Assembly: GCA_021201865.1 (NCBI GenBank)
Contig: JAJQEE010000006.1
Coordinates: 1-49,427 of the forward strand
Length of the DNA: 49,427 bases
Source of the DNA: Tannerellaceae bacterium
Lineage (GTDB): Bacteria; Bacteroidota; Bacteroidia; Bacteroidales; Tannerellaceae
Direction: 5' to 3'
Under the pieces are notes generated by a model, which searched no databases, was not told the origin of the DNA, and was given only the letters and a program-made list of their open reading frames with translations. Shown in pieces: positions 24,800 through 33,196 of the stretch (position 1 is the stretch's first letter; every line of letters starts with the position of its first letter). Position numbers and translations under genes: made by a program.

Positions 24800-27262
24800 A
24801 TGAATGTAAAAATGAAAGCAACAATTGAAAGACTTTTCTCTTCTTATGTAACAACGATCGTAGGGCTGATCCTATATGCCTTTTTATTAGGGGCGGCTAC
24901 TTTTATTGAAAAATATCAGGGCACAGTGATGGCGAAGGCATTGGTTTATTATTCACCTTTGTTTTTCCTGCTTCAATTCCTGATGATCGTTAATTTTGTG
25001 GCCTTAATGATCCGGTATCAGTTACTGAAAAAACGTAAGTGGGGATTTCTGGTTTTACATGTTGCTTTTATTATTATCCTGCTGGGAGCTATGGTTTCCC
25101 ACGTGGTAGGAGAGGAAGGGATCCTGCATCTACGGGAAGGGGAAACCAGTAACCAGTTAGTCGTACAGACTTCCAAAGGCACCCATACCCATACACTTCC
25201 GTTTGAAGTGGAACTGATCAAATTTACGATGACCCGTTATCCGGGTTCTTCCAGCCCTTCTTCGTATGAAAGTGATTTGCTGTTTCATGTGGACGGACAG
25301 ACCCAACGTCATGTGGTTTTCATGAATAATGTGGTCGATATGAAAGGCTATCGTTTTTTTCAGGCTTCTTATGACAGGGATGAAATGGGGACTATTCTAT
25401 CCGTGAACAGGGACGTGGCGGGAAGGAATATTACTTATACGGGTTACCTGTTACTGGTGGCCGGATTCATTTTATGCCTGACAGGCAGGAATTCCCGTTT
25501 CCGTCAATTGGCACGCCAGTTAAAAGAGGTAAGAAATTCCGGGAAAGTCTTAGCCGGGATGGCTTTATTGTTACTTTCCGGACCGGTTTCTGCTCATCCC
25601 GGTAATCATATGCCGGTGCTGGAGGCAATCCAGCGCTACCAGGTACATCCGGAACATGCGGCTAAATTCGGCGCATTGCCTATCCAGTCAGGAAGAGGAC
25701 GCATGATGCCGGTCAATACTTTTTCATCGGAGATCCTGCGTAAACTTCATAAAGCGGATCAGATCGGGAACATGAATTCCGACCAGTTCCTGTTAAGCCT
25801 GATCTCCTTACCGGATATGTGGATGCGGGTTCCTTTTATTCGTTATTCAGGGAAAGAAATTGAACTTTATTATGATCTTTCGGCAAATGAGTGTGCCTAT
25901 ATCGAGATGTTCGATAGCAATGGTAACTATAAGTTACAGGAGCGTCTGGAATCTGCATACAATAAAATGCCGGCCCAGCGTAATTCTTTTGATAAGGAGA
26001 TCATCAAACTGGATGAAAAGATCAATATCCTTTTCCAGCTTTTCAATGGAGGGATGTTAAACCTGTTCCCACTCGAAGGGGATCCGAATGATAAATGGTA
26101 TGCGCCGGGAGAAGATCTATCCGGGTTTGCCGGACAGGATTCTTTATTTGTTTCCCGTATCATGGAATGGTACGTTACGGAGATACAAAACGGGATGAAG
26201 AGTGGGGACTGGTCAAAGGCGGATGAGGTGCTGGGTATGATAGAGACTTACCAGAACGCTAAAAATAAAACCCTTTCCATTGATCCGGAAAAACTGAAAG
26301 CGGAGATCCGTTACAATCAACTGGAAGTGTTCCGCTACTGCAAGATCTTTTATCTGATCTTAGGTGGTTTGATGCTGGTATTTTCTTTTGCCTCTTTATT
26401 TAAAGAGCGCCGCTGGATCACGTGGGGATTCCGGGTGTTAGGAGCAGGGGTATTTGCCTGTTTCTGTTTCCAGATGTATGGTATGGGTATGCGATGGTAT
26501 ATCGGAGGATATGCCCCGTGGAGTAATTCCTATGAAACGATGGTATATGTTGCCTGGGCGACTGTAACCGGAGGAATCCTGTTTGCCCGTCGCAGTACGA
26601 TCACTTTTGCTTTGGCAACACTGTTTGCAGGGATTATTTTATTCGTTTCCGGACTCAACTGGATGGATCCTCAGATCAATACGTTAGTACCTGTCCTTAA
26701 ATCTCCCTGGCTCATGTTTCATGTGGCGGTGATCGTGGCGGCGTATGGCTTCTTCGGAATCAGTTTTCTGATCGGGATCACGAACATGGTCCTGATGATC
26801 GTGGGTAGTCAACAAAACAGATCCCTGATCTCCCTGCGGATGAAAGAATTAACCCTGGTGAATGAAATGTCCCTGATCGTTGGTTTGGCTCTCATGACGA
26901 TTGGTACATTTTTAGGAGCTGTCTGGGCGAATGAATCATGGGGACGTTACTGGGGATGGGATCCGAAGGAAACCTGGGCGTTGATTACGATGATCGTATA
27001 TGCGATAGTGATCCATTTACGTCTGGCAAGAGGTCTGTATAACCCGTGGATCTTTAATTTCTGTTCCGTGATCGCTTTTGCCTCGGTCATTATGACCTTC
27101 TTTGGTGTAAATTACTTCCTGAGTGGTATGCATTCTTATGGTCAGAATGATAATGCAGGCAAGATCCTGATGGTGATGTATCTGGCGATTGCGATCGTAG
27201 CAGTGTTGGGTATAATTTCTTATAGAAAATTTATGAAAAATACAATCTTAAAAAACGAATAG
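24800..27262 (+). CDS. ccsBA: Fused system II cytochrome c synthase CcsBA (ResB-ResC)
   Basis: An 820-residue inner-membrane heme lyase that attaches heme to CxxCH proteins outside the cytoplasm. The N-terminal ResB/CcsB part has three helices and a periplasmic domain (FIEKYQGT, LLGAMVSHVVGEEGILHL). After a further helix and a large loop, the CcsA part carries the WWD heme-handling motif (WANESWGRYWGWDPKETW) near residue 715, flanked by conserved histidines in LMFHVAV and YAIVIHLRL. It is encoded directly after two multiheme genes, so it probably matures these cytochromes specifically. The VOC gene starts one base after its stop. Confidence 0.93.
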   Translation: MNVKMKATIERLFSSYVTTIVGLILYAFLLGAATFIEKYQGTVMAKALVYYSPLFFLLQFLMIVNFVALMIRYQLLKKRKWGFLVLHVAFIIILLGAMVSHVVGEEGILHLREGETSNQLVVQTSKGTHTHTLPFEVELIKFTMTRYPGSSSPSSYESDLLFHVDGQTQRHVVFMNNVVDMKGYRFFQASYDRDEMGTILSVNRDVAGRNITYTGYLLLVAGFILCLTGRNSRFRQLARQLKEVRNSGKVLAGMALLLLSGPVSAHPGNHMPVLEAIQRYQVHPEHAAKFGALPIQSGRGRMMPVNTFSSEILRKLHKADQIGNMNSDQFLLSLISLPDMWMRVPFIRYSGKEIELYYDLSANECAYIEMFDSNGNYKLQERLESAYNKMPAQRNSFDKEIIKLDEKINILFQLFNGGMLNLFPLEGDPNDKWYAPGEDLSGFAGQDSLFVSRIMEWYVTEIQNGMKSGDWSKADEVLGMIETYQNAKNKTLSIDPEKLKAEIRYNQLEVFRYCKIFYLILGGLMLVFSFASLFKERRWITWGFRVLGAGVFACFCFQMYGMGMRWYIGGYAPWSNSYETMVYVAWATVTGGILFARRSTITFALATLFAGIILFVSGLNWMDPQINTLVPVLKSPWLMFHVAVIVAAYGFFGISFLIGITNMVLMIVGSQQNRSLISLRMKELTLVNEMSLIVGLALMTIGTFLGAVWANESWGRYWGWDPKETWALITMIVYAIVIHLRLARGLYNPWIFNFCSVIAFASVIMTFFGVNYFLSGMHSYGQNDNAGKILMVMYLAIAIVAVLGIISYRKFMKNTILKNE

Positions 27263-27263
27263 T

Positions 27264-27578
27264 ATGAGAACATTTTGTCACGTAGGGATCCCTACTTCAG
27301 AAAAGAAAGAAGGAGCCATGTATAATGAACCTTTAGGGGTCTGGATCACAGATGCCAACAACAGCCCTAATCAAATAGAGTTCCTGAAATTTGAGGAGTC
27401 AACCTGTCTTCCGGAACTGATTCAGACAACAGCTCATATAGCTTATCAGGTTCCTTGTCTGCAAACAGCCTTAGAAGGGACAAAGATTATTTTTGGACCT
27501 CATGTTTGTGATGAACATCTGACGATTGCCTTCATAGAAGAAGAAGGTATCTCTATTGAACTAATGGAAATCAAATAA
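27264..27578 (+). CDS. Minimal VOC-superfamily metalloprotein
   Basis: A 104-residue protein with the 2-His-2-Glu pattern of vicinal-oxygen-chelate enzymes: His6 (FCHVGIP), Glu39 (NQIEFLKF), His58 (TAHIAYQV) and Glu99 (SIELMEIK). Glyoxalase-type VOC enzymes isomerise or epimerise small hydroxy-ketones. The start is one base after the ccsBA stop, so it is translationally linked to it, and DhaK follows 25 bases later. In this setting it could play the isomerase role that LsrG fills in AI-2 breakdown, which is an inference from position. Confidence 0.75.
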   Translation: MRTFCHVGIPTSEKKEGAMYNEPLGVWITDANNSPNQIEFLKFEESTCLPELIQTTAHIAYQVPCLQTALEGTKIIFGPHVCDEHLTIAFIEEEGISIELMEIK

Positions 27579-27603
27579 ATACCACTCCCTAAAACTAAAA
27601 ATC

Positions 27604-28620
27604 ATGACACAAATCAAAACAAAATTTATAAATGAACCGGAACAGATCACTGCTGAATTGTTGGAAGGATATGTATTAGCTTATCCTGAAACTGTTCGAT
27701 TAGGTGGAGAAAACATCGTGGTGCGAACCTGTCCGAAAGATGAAAGTAAAGTGGCTATCGTAACCTTAGGTGGTTCCGGACATGAACCGGCCTTGAGCGG
27801 TTTCGTAGGCGAAGGAATGCTGGACTGTTCTGTTGTAGGGGATGTATTTGCTGCTCCGGGTGCACAACGGGTTTTCCAGGCACTGCAACTGATGAAACGG
27901 GAAGCGGGTATTCTGTTGGTTGTCCTGAACCATTCCGGAGATGTAATGAGTGCAAATATGGCCTGCCAGTTGGCAGAACGGGTAGGAATTAAAGTAAAAC
28001 AATTACTGACCCATGATGATATCAGTGCCGGGATTGATGCTCCGGTGAATGACCGTCGTGGTTTGGCAGGTTGTGTTCCTTTGTTTAAAATATTAGGTGC
28101 CGCGGCAGAGGAAGGTAAAAACATCGATGAATTGATTGAGATCGGTGAACGTTTCAATAAGAACCTGGCGACCCTTGCTGTTGCGATGCGCTCCTGCACG
28201 CACCCTCAGAACAATGCAACCATCAGCGATCTGCCCGAAGGAATTATGGAGATCGGTATGGGGCAGCATGGTGAAGGGGGCGGCGGAAGAAAACCCTTAG
28301 TATCAGCAGATGAAACGGCTATTGAAATGGTAAATCTTTTATGCCAACAGGTGAAACCGGTAACCGGCGATCCGGTCATGCTGATCATTAATGGAGTAGG
28401 GGCAACCACTCAGATGGAACTGAATATTATTTTCAGAAAAGCATATAAAGAGCTGGAAGCGAAAGGGCTGAAAGTGGTGATGGGACGTATTCAGGAGATC
28501 CTGACGGTACAGGAACAGGCTGGCTTCCAGATGATCCTGGCAAAACCGGATGAAGACCATATTGATTATCTGAAGAATAAGAAAGCGGATGCTCCTTACT
28601 GGACTACAATCGGTAAATAA
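27604..28620 (+). CDS. dhaK: Dihydroxyacetone kinase-like subunit DhaK
   Basis: A 338-residue DhaK that binds its ketone substrate covalently on a histidine. Landmarks are GGSGHEPALSGFVGEGMLD near residue 58 and the substrate-binding His near residue 222 in GMGQHGEGGG. The DhaL subunit follows 7 bases later. No DhaM phosphotransfer subunit is in the operon, so the pair either uses ATP, as L-erythrulose-type kinases do, or an unlinked PTS. Given the LsrF homologue downstream, the substrate may be a longer ketone than dihydroxyacetone. Confidence 0.92.
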   Translation: MTQIKTKFINEPEQITAELLEGYVLAYPETVRLGGENIVVRTCPKDESKVAIVTLGGSGHEPALSGFVGEGMLDCSVVGDVFAAPGAQRVFQALQLMKREAGILLVVLNHSGDVMSANMACQLAERVGIKVKQLLTHDDISAGIDAPVNDRRGLAGCVPLFKILGAAAEEGKNIDELIEIGERFNKNLATLAVAMRSCTHPQNNATISDLPEGIMEIGMGQHGEGGGGRKPLVSADETAIEMVNLLCQQVKPVTGDPVMLIINGVGATTQMELNIIFRKAYKELEAKGLKVVMGRIQEILTVQEQAGFQMILAKPDEDHIDYLKNKKADAPYWTTIGK

Positions 28621-28627
28621 AAACGAT

Positions 28628-29245
28628 ATGAAAATATTGACGATTGATACTTTTAAAGCCATGCTGGACCAAGCATTGGTGGCCATCAAAGCACGGGAAG
28701 ATGAATTTTCCCGGTTAGACGCTGTTATTGGTGATGGCGATCATGGGACAGCAATGGTGACGGCCATGAATGCAGCTGTAAAAGCGGCTGCCAATGGAAC
28801 AGAATTCAAATTGATGTTGAATGACATGGGGTTTGGGATCATGTTAGAGACAAGTGGTTCTACCAGTACACTGTTGGGAGCTTTCTTTTTAGGAATGAGT
28901 GACCACTCCGCCGGAACCGAACTGGATGCCGCAGGCGTGAAAGCTATGTTTGCCGGAGGTCTGGAAAATGTGCAGAAACAGACACAGGCAAAGAAAGGGG
29001 ACAAAACGATGATGGATGCCTTGATCCCGGCAGTGGAAGCAATGCAGGTATCTTCAACAGACGATATCGGAGAACTGCTGGAAGAAGCAGCCAAAGCCGC
29101 TCAGCAAGGGGCGGAAGAGACTGTACAGATGAAGGCGAACTTCGGACGTGCACGTAATTATGGTGAACGGTCGGTGGGATATGCAGATAGCGGGGCTACT
29201 TCCTGGAGTTGTATGTTTGCCGCGTTTGCACAGGTGACCGGATAA
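28628..29245 (+). CDS. dhaL: Dihydroxyacetone kinase-like nucleotide-binding subunit DhaL
   Basis: A 205-residue DhaL that holds the nucleotide and phosphorylates the DhaK-bound ketone. The magnesium and nucleotide site is in LDAVIGDGDHGTAM near residues 31-43, the glycine-rich LETSGSTSTLLGAFFLGM segment follows, and the C-terminus has NFGRARNYGERSVGYADSGATSW. The ATG at 28628 is chosen over an earlier in-frame one, which would overlap dhaK by 32 bases and is not conserved in pattern. Confidence 0.92.
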   Translation: MKILTIDTFKAMLDQALVAIKAREDEFSRLDAVIGDGDHGTAMVTAMNAAVKAAANGTEFKLMLNDMGFGIMLETSGSTSTLLGAFFLGMSDHSAGTELDAAGVKAMFAGGLENVQKQTQAKKGDKTMMDALIPAVEAMQVSSTDDIGELLEEAAKAAQQGAEETVQMKANFGRARNYGERSVGYADSGATSWSCMFAAFAQVTG

Positions 29246-29278
29246 TTTTTTATTTTTAATCTGACTAAGAAATATAAA

Positions 29279-30154
29279 ATGGCTGATTTAGACGATTTGA
29301 GAGAAGGTAGTAACTTTGGATTAGGAGTAAGCTCCGGAGAACAAAGTTTCCATGTAAAAGGCGCAGCAAACTTACCCTGGGGAATGAAAGACCGGTTATC
29401 CCGTATTTTCAATCCGAAAACCGGGAAAGCAGTTATGCTGGCATTTGATCATGGATTTATTATGGGTCCTACTTCCGGCCTGGAACGAATTGACCTGCAG
29501 ATTCTTCCCTTAGTAGAATATGCAGACTGCGTAATGTGTACCCGGGGTATCCTGCAATCCGTTGTTCCACCGAATATAAATAAACCGGTCTGTTTACGTT
29601 CTGATGCAGGGACCTCTATCCTGACAGAACTCAATGATAATGTGATCATCGACATTGAAGATGCAATCCGCCTGAATGTATCCGCGATGGCAGTCATGTT
29701 AGCGATCGGAGATCCGGCTTTTGAAGCAAAGACCATCGCGAATCTGTATAAGATGGTGGATTTGGGAAACCGGTATGGTATCCCTGTCATGGGTGTAACA
29801 GCTGTAGGGAAACAGATGGCTCGCGATTCCCGCTATTTTGGGCTGGCTTCCCGTATCTGCGCGGAGAATGGTGCTAATATCGTGAAGACCTATTATTGTG
29901 ATGGCTTTGAAAAGGTAGCGGCCGCCTGTCCAGTTCCTGTAGTGATCGCAGGAGGTAAGAAACTACCGGAAAAAGAGGCATTAGAGTTATGTTATAAAGC
30001 AATCAATGATGGTGCAGCCGGAGTTGATATGGGACGGAATGTATTCCAAAGTCCTTCACCGGAAGCCATGATCCAGGCTGTTCATGCAGTTGTTCATACA
30101 GGAATTACCCCTGATCAGGGATATGAACTCTATCAGGAGTTAGCAAATAAATAA
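29279..30154 (+). CDS. lsrF: LsrF-like thiolase/class I aldolase
   Basis: A 291-residue protein, the same length as Escherichia coli LsrF as I recall it, and similar throughout: [76 protein letters not shown] and [14 protein letters not shown]. The Schiff-base type lysine is Lys203 in [11 protein letters not shown]. LsrF splits 3-hydroxy-5-phosphonooxypentane-2,4-dione with CoA to dihydroxyacetone phosphate and acetyl-CoA. No LsrK, LsrG or Lsr transporter is in the window. It is the last gene of the operon and ends at a hairpin. Confidence 0.88.
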   Translation: MADLDDLREGSNFGLGVSSGEQSFHVKGAANLPWGMKDRLSRIFNPKTGKAVMLAFDHGFIMGPTSGLERIDLQILPLVEYADCVMCTRGILQSVVPPNINKPVCLRSDAGTSILTELNDNVIIDIEDAIRLNVSAMAVMLAIGDPAFEAKTIANLYKMVDLGNRYGIPVMGVTAVGKQMARDSRYFGLASRICAENGANIVKTYYCDGFEKVAAACPVPVVIAGGKKLPEKEALELCYKAINDGAAGVDMGRNVFQSPSPEAMIQAVHAVVHTGITPDQGYELYQELANK

Positions 30155-30161
30155 GAGAGTA

Positions 30162-30195
30162 GTTGGTAGTTAGTAGAATATAACTAACTACCAAC
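30162..30195 (+). terminator. Hairpin terminator of the iclR-lsrF operon
   Basis: GTTGGTAGTTAGT pairs perfectly with ACTAACTACCAAC (13 bp) around an 8-base loop, 8 bases after the lsrF stop. CCTTTATTT follows the stem. Confidence 0.75.
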
Positions 30196-30204
30196 AACCT
30201 TTAT

Positions 30205-31389
30205 TTACACACAATCGTCTAAATGAGGTCTTTCGTCGGCTGGTGTATCCACTATTTTATTTACGTTATTTACACTGTTTACCGGATCTACAACCTGATT
30301 GTTGTAACCTTTCTGATCTTTATCTTCATAGATCTTACCGTCCTTTGTCAGATATTTTCTTAAAGTAGCCGCGGTGAACATCGCCAGGGATTTAACCGGT
30401 GACAGTTCAGCAAAGCCATTCAAAAGTCCCCAGTCATGGGTAACACCGTTGAAACGAATGGTAGTTACGTCCACACCTGCTTCATCTAATTTACGTCCCA
30501 TCGCTTCACCCTCGTCTCTCAAGATGTCATTTTCTGCCACTTCAATCAATGTAGGAGGTAAGCCTTTCAACTGATCCACTGTTGCATTCAGGGGAGAAAC
30601 ATAGATACTGATCCGTTCATCCGGATTGGTTGTATAATTATCAAACATCCATTTCATCAGACTGGAAGTAAGGAAACGCTGTTGTCCGTATTCTTTCCAG
30701 GATTCCCAATCAAACGTAGCATCTGTAACCGGCCACATCAATACCTGCACTTTCAGTTCAGGACCGTTTTTCTCTTTTGCCATCAGGCTGGTAACTAAGG
30801 TCATATTACCTCCCACACTATTACCGATAATACCCAAAGTTTTTCCATCCACATTGATTTCGTCACCATTTTCAGCCACCCATTTAGTAGCAGCATAGAT
30901 CTGCTTGATCGCTACCGGGTAATGTGCATCCGGAGAAGGAGTGTAGTTCACAAATACGGCAACCAGTCCGGACTCAACAACGATATCACGAACTAAGCGT
31001 TTATGAGTAGGATAATCTCCTAATACCCATCCACCTCCATGTACGAACATAAATGCCGGTAGTTTTTCAGTAGCACCTGCCGGACGTACAATATTTAATT
31101 TGATAGAACCCTGGTCTGTATCAATTATTTTTTCAGATTCATCAATACCGGAAAGGTCTACATGTACACCGTTCTGTGCACTAACCAATACATTTCTTGC
31201 ATCCACAGGAGATAAAGATTCCACAGGAGTATCGCTTGCATTCAACACTTTGAGGTATTCCTTGGTACCGACACTCAGATGTTCATCCTGTAAATAATCA
31301 GGAGCCTGTAAGTTGTTCTTCGGGGTATTTTCCAGATGTTTGTTTTCCAACTGATCCGGATTTTGCATTCCACCTTTACATGAATTCAT
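30205..31389 (-). CDS. Alpha/beta-hydrolase, HSL-family esterase
   Basis: A 394-residue carboxylesterase-like enzyme. The oxyanion-hole HGGGW is near residue 119, the nucleophile Ser lies in IGNSVGGNM near residue 196, and the Asp and His of the triad are in VAENDILRDEG and GVTHDWGLLNG. The N-terminal 75 residues are charged and low in complexity, with only a short NSCKGG start and no clear signal peptide, and the C-terminal tail is Asn- and Asp-rich. Substrate unknown. It converges on the operon terminator upstream in map order and is monocistronic. Confidence 0.88.
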   Translation of the reverse strand: MNSCKGGMQNPDQLENKHLENTPKNNLQAPDYLQDEHLSVGTKEYLKVLNASDTPVESLSPVDARNVLVSAQNGVHVDLSGIDESEKIIDTDQGSIKLNIVRPAGATEKLPAFMFVHGGGWVLGDYPTHKRLVRDIVVESGLVAVFVNYTPSPDAHYPVAIKQIYAATKWVAENGDEINVDGKTLGIIGNSVGGNMTLVTSLMAKEKNGPELKVQVLMWPVTDATFDWESWKEYGQQRFLTSSLMKWMFDNYTTNPDERISIYVSPLNATVDQLKGLPPTLIEVAENDILRDEGEAMGRKLDEAGVDVTTIRFNGVTHDWGLLNGFAELSPVKSLAMFTAATLRKYLTKDGKIYEDKDQKGYNNQVVDPVNSVNNVNKIVDTPADERPHLDDCV

Positions 31390-31502
31390 ACTAATCTGTT
31401 TTTTTAATTAATAATTAAAGTATTAATTAGTTTGAAACAGGAAATGAAATCACTTTGTTTAGGAAAGATAGAACTAAAAACAGGCACTCCGGAAAATAAA
31501 AA

Positions 31503-32444
31503 TTATTTCCTTAATTTCACGTAGGATACTGTATGATTCTCTCCTTTGTGTAAGATCAGGCTGGCCCTTTCCCGGGTAGGTGCAATATTCTTCCGTAGGT
31601 TCTTGCGGTTTATCTCCCGCCAGAAGGTTTTCGCGGTTTTAATAGCCTGTTCCTCTGTCAATGATGCAAAATTATGGAAGTAGGAATCCGGATCAGTAAA
31701 GGCTCCCTGGCGAAATTTCATGAAACGGGAGACATACCACTCTTCGAGCTGATTCTCTTCCGCATCTACATAAATAGAGAAGTCTACATAGTCGGAGACA
31801 AAGTTACGGGGTTTTTCATGAGGATAATCCATACCACTTTGCAACACATTCAATCCTTCGAGGATCACAATATCCGGCTGGTTGATCACCTCATATGTAT
31901 CCGGGACAATATCATAGATCAGATGGGAGTAACGGGGAACCCGGATCTCCTCTTTCCCTGACTTAATGTCGATCACAAACTCCAGCAGGCGTTTGATGTC
32001 ATAGGATTGGGGAAAGCCTTTTTTCAACATCAGCCCTTTTTCTTCCAGAACCATATTCGGATATAAGAAGCCGTCTGTCGTAACCAACGCCACATTTTTA
32101 CATTTCCCCGAACGGCTTAAAAGAGCCTGTAGTACACGCGCAGTCGTACTTTTTCCTACAGATACACTTCCTGCAATACCTATTATGAAAGGGATGTGCT
32201 GATGTTCCTGGTTCAGAAAACGGGTAAGTACTGCTTTCCTGCTCATTCGTGCATTTACATAGTGCCCTAACAGATGGGAGAGAGGCAGGTAAATATCCTG
32301 TACTTCATCTATCGATAACTCATCATCAATCCCTTTCAGGGTATTCAGATCTTCCGCAGTGAGTGTCATCGGTTCAGATCCCCTGAGGGCAGCCCAATCC
32401 CGGCGGTTGAATTGCATATACGGACTTCTATGAGTAGCTTTCAT
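31503..32444 (-). CDS. coaA: Type I pantothenate kinase CoaA
   Basis: Phosphorylates pantothenate with ATP, the first step of coenzyme A synthesis. The 313-residue protein has the P-loop [18 protein letters not shown] near residue 90 and the family landmarks [35 protein letters not shown] and [10 protein letters not shown]. The usual length is about 310-316 residues. Bacteroidetes often rely on the unrelated type III CoaX, so a type I enzyme is worth noting as a lineage marker. Monocistronic with a TAAATTTG box upstream. Confidence 0.95.
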   Translation of the reverse strand: MKATHRSPYMQFNRRDWAALRGSEPMTLTAEDLNTLKGIDDELSIDEVQDIYLPLSHLLGHYVNARMSRKAVLTRFLNQEHQHIPFIIGIAGSVSVGKSTTARVLQALLSRSGKCKNVALVTTDGFLYPNMVLEEKGLMLKKGFPQSYDIKRLLEFVIDIKSGKEEIRVPRYSHLIYDIVPDTYEVINQPDIVILEGLNVLQSGMDYPHEKPRNFVSDYVDFSIYVDAEENQLEEWYVSRFMKFRQGAFTDPDSYFHNFASLTEEQAIKTAKTFWREINRKNLRKNIAPTRERASLILHKGENHTVSYVKLRK

Positions 32445-32468
32445 CCTGTCATTTTCCGATTAGGAGGG

Positions 32469-32476
32469 CAAATTTA
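32469..32476 (-). promoter_or_regulatory. -7 box for coaA (TAAATTTG)
   Basis: On the minus strand TAAATTTG fits TAnnTTTG and lies about 25 bases before the coaA start codon. Confidence 0.45.
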
Positions 32477-32630
32477 AGAAATGCAACGGGAAATCATAAA
32501 ATTATAAGCAATATTCCTCCCTGATTTATCTTTTTAACCTGTTTCCGGTCTGCATTTCCGAATGTATAGGGGACACTGGCATTCGTAAGCCTAAAAACAA
32601 CATCCTGAATTTGAATATGTAAATAAGAAA

Positions 32631-32670
32631 ATGGCCACAGTATAGGATTGGGTCCTGTATCTGTGGCCAT
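32631..32670 (-). terminator. Terminator of the TonB/DUF4625 operon
   Basis: ATGGCCACAG pairs perfectly with CTGTGGCCAT, with further partial pairing inside. On the minus strand a TTTTCTTATT tract follows the stem. Confidence 0.8.
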
Positions 32671-32704
32671 CTTTATAAATTGAAAGGATGAACTAAAAAG
32701 CCGT

Positions 32705-33196
32705 TTATTCATGATCGTAATCATGATGATCCTCTTCATCTGTATCCTCGTTCGTCAAAAGAATATTCCGGGCCACATAAGACTCATTTCCGGCTTTATC
32801 CAAACAATAGACAACCATGTGGTATTTACCAGGTGTTGCGTTTTCCGGGATCTTGATATCATGGTGATGTACTGTTGTATTTTTATATCCGGAAAGATCC
32901 CAGTTACCACTATATTCAAAATCAACAGTTTTCTTCTCTTCGCTTTCACTCTTGGTTCCATGTCCGTGATCATCAAAATTGTTATGGATATCAATTTTAT
33001 AGGAACCCAACATTTCATCATCTGAGAACTCTGCTTCAAAATGAACTCCACTTGTGTTTCCGATTTTCAGGTGGGCACCTTCTGCCGGGGAGATCAGGTT
33101 GATTACCGGTTTAGTAGTATCTCCATCATCACAGGATACGAACAAGGTGGAAGCGACTAATAAACAAAGACTGTATAAAAAATTTCTTTTTTTCAT
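32705..33196 (-). CDS. DUF4625 lipoprotein, histidine-rich
   Basis: A 163-residue lipoprotein. The lipobox is FVSC near residues 19-22, and the acidic DDGD after the Cys fits a Bacteroidetes surface-export signal. The DUF4625 body starts at KPVINLISPAEGAHLKIGNT and shows an immunoglobulin-like beta pattern (HMVVYCLDKAGNESYVAR). His clusters occur at DDHGHGTKS, TTVHHHDIKIP and the C-terminal DEEDHHDYDHE, which suggests divalent metal binding. Its start overlaps the end of the TonB receptor gene by 4 bases, so it probably acts as the receptor's surface partner. Confidence 0.88.
   Translation of the reverse strand: MKKRNFLYSLCLLVASTLFVSCDDGDTTKPVINLISPAEGAHLKIGNTSGVHFEAEFSDDEMLGSYKIDIHNNFDDHGHGTKSESEEKKTVDFEYSGNWDLSGYKNTTVHHHDIKIPENATPGKYHMVVYCLDKAGNESYVARNILLTNEDTDEEDHHDYDHE

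Noticed and set aside
32494..32739. An 81-codon minus-strand frame that overlaps the DUF4625 gene end and its terminator
   Set aside because: It spans a clear terminator and has no family pattern, so it is a chance frame.
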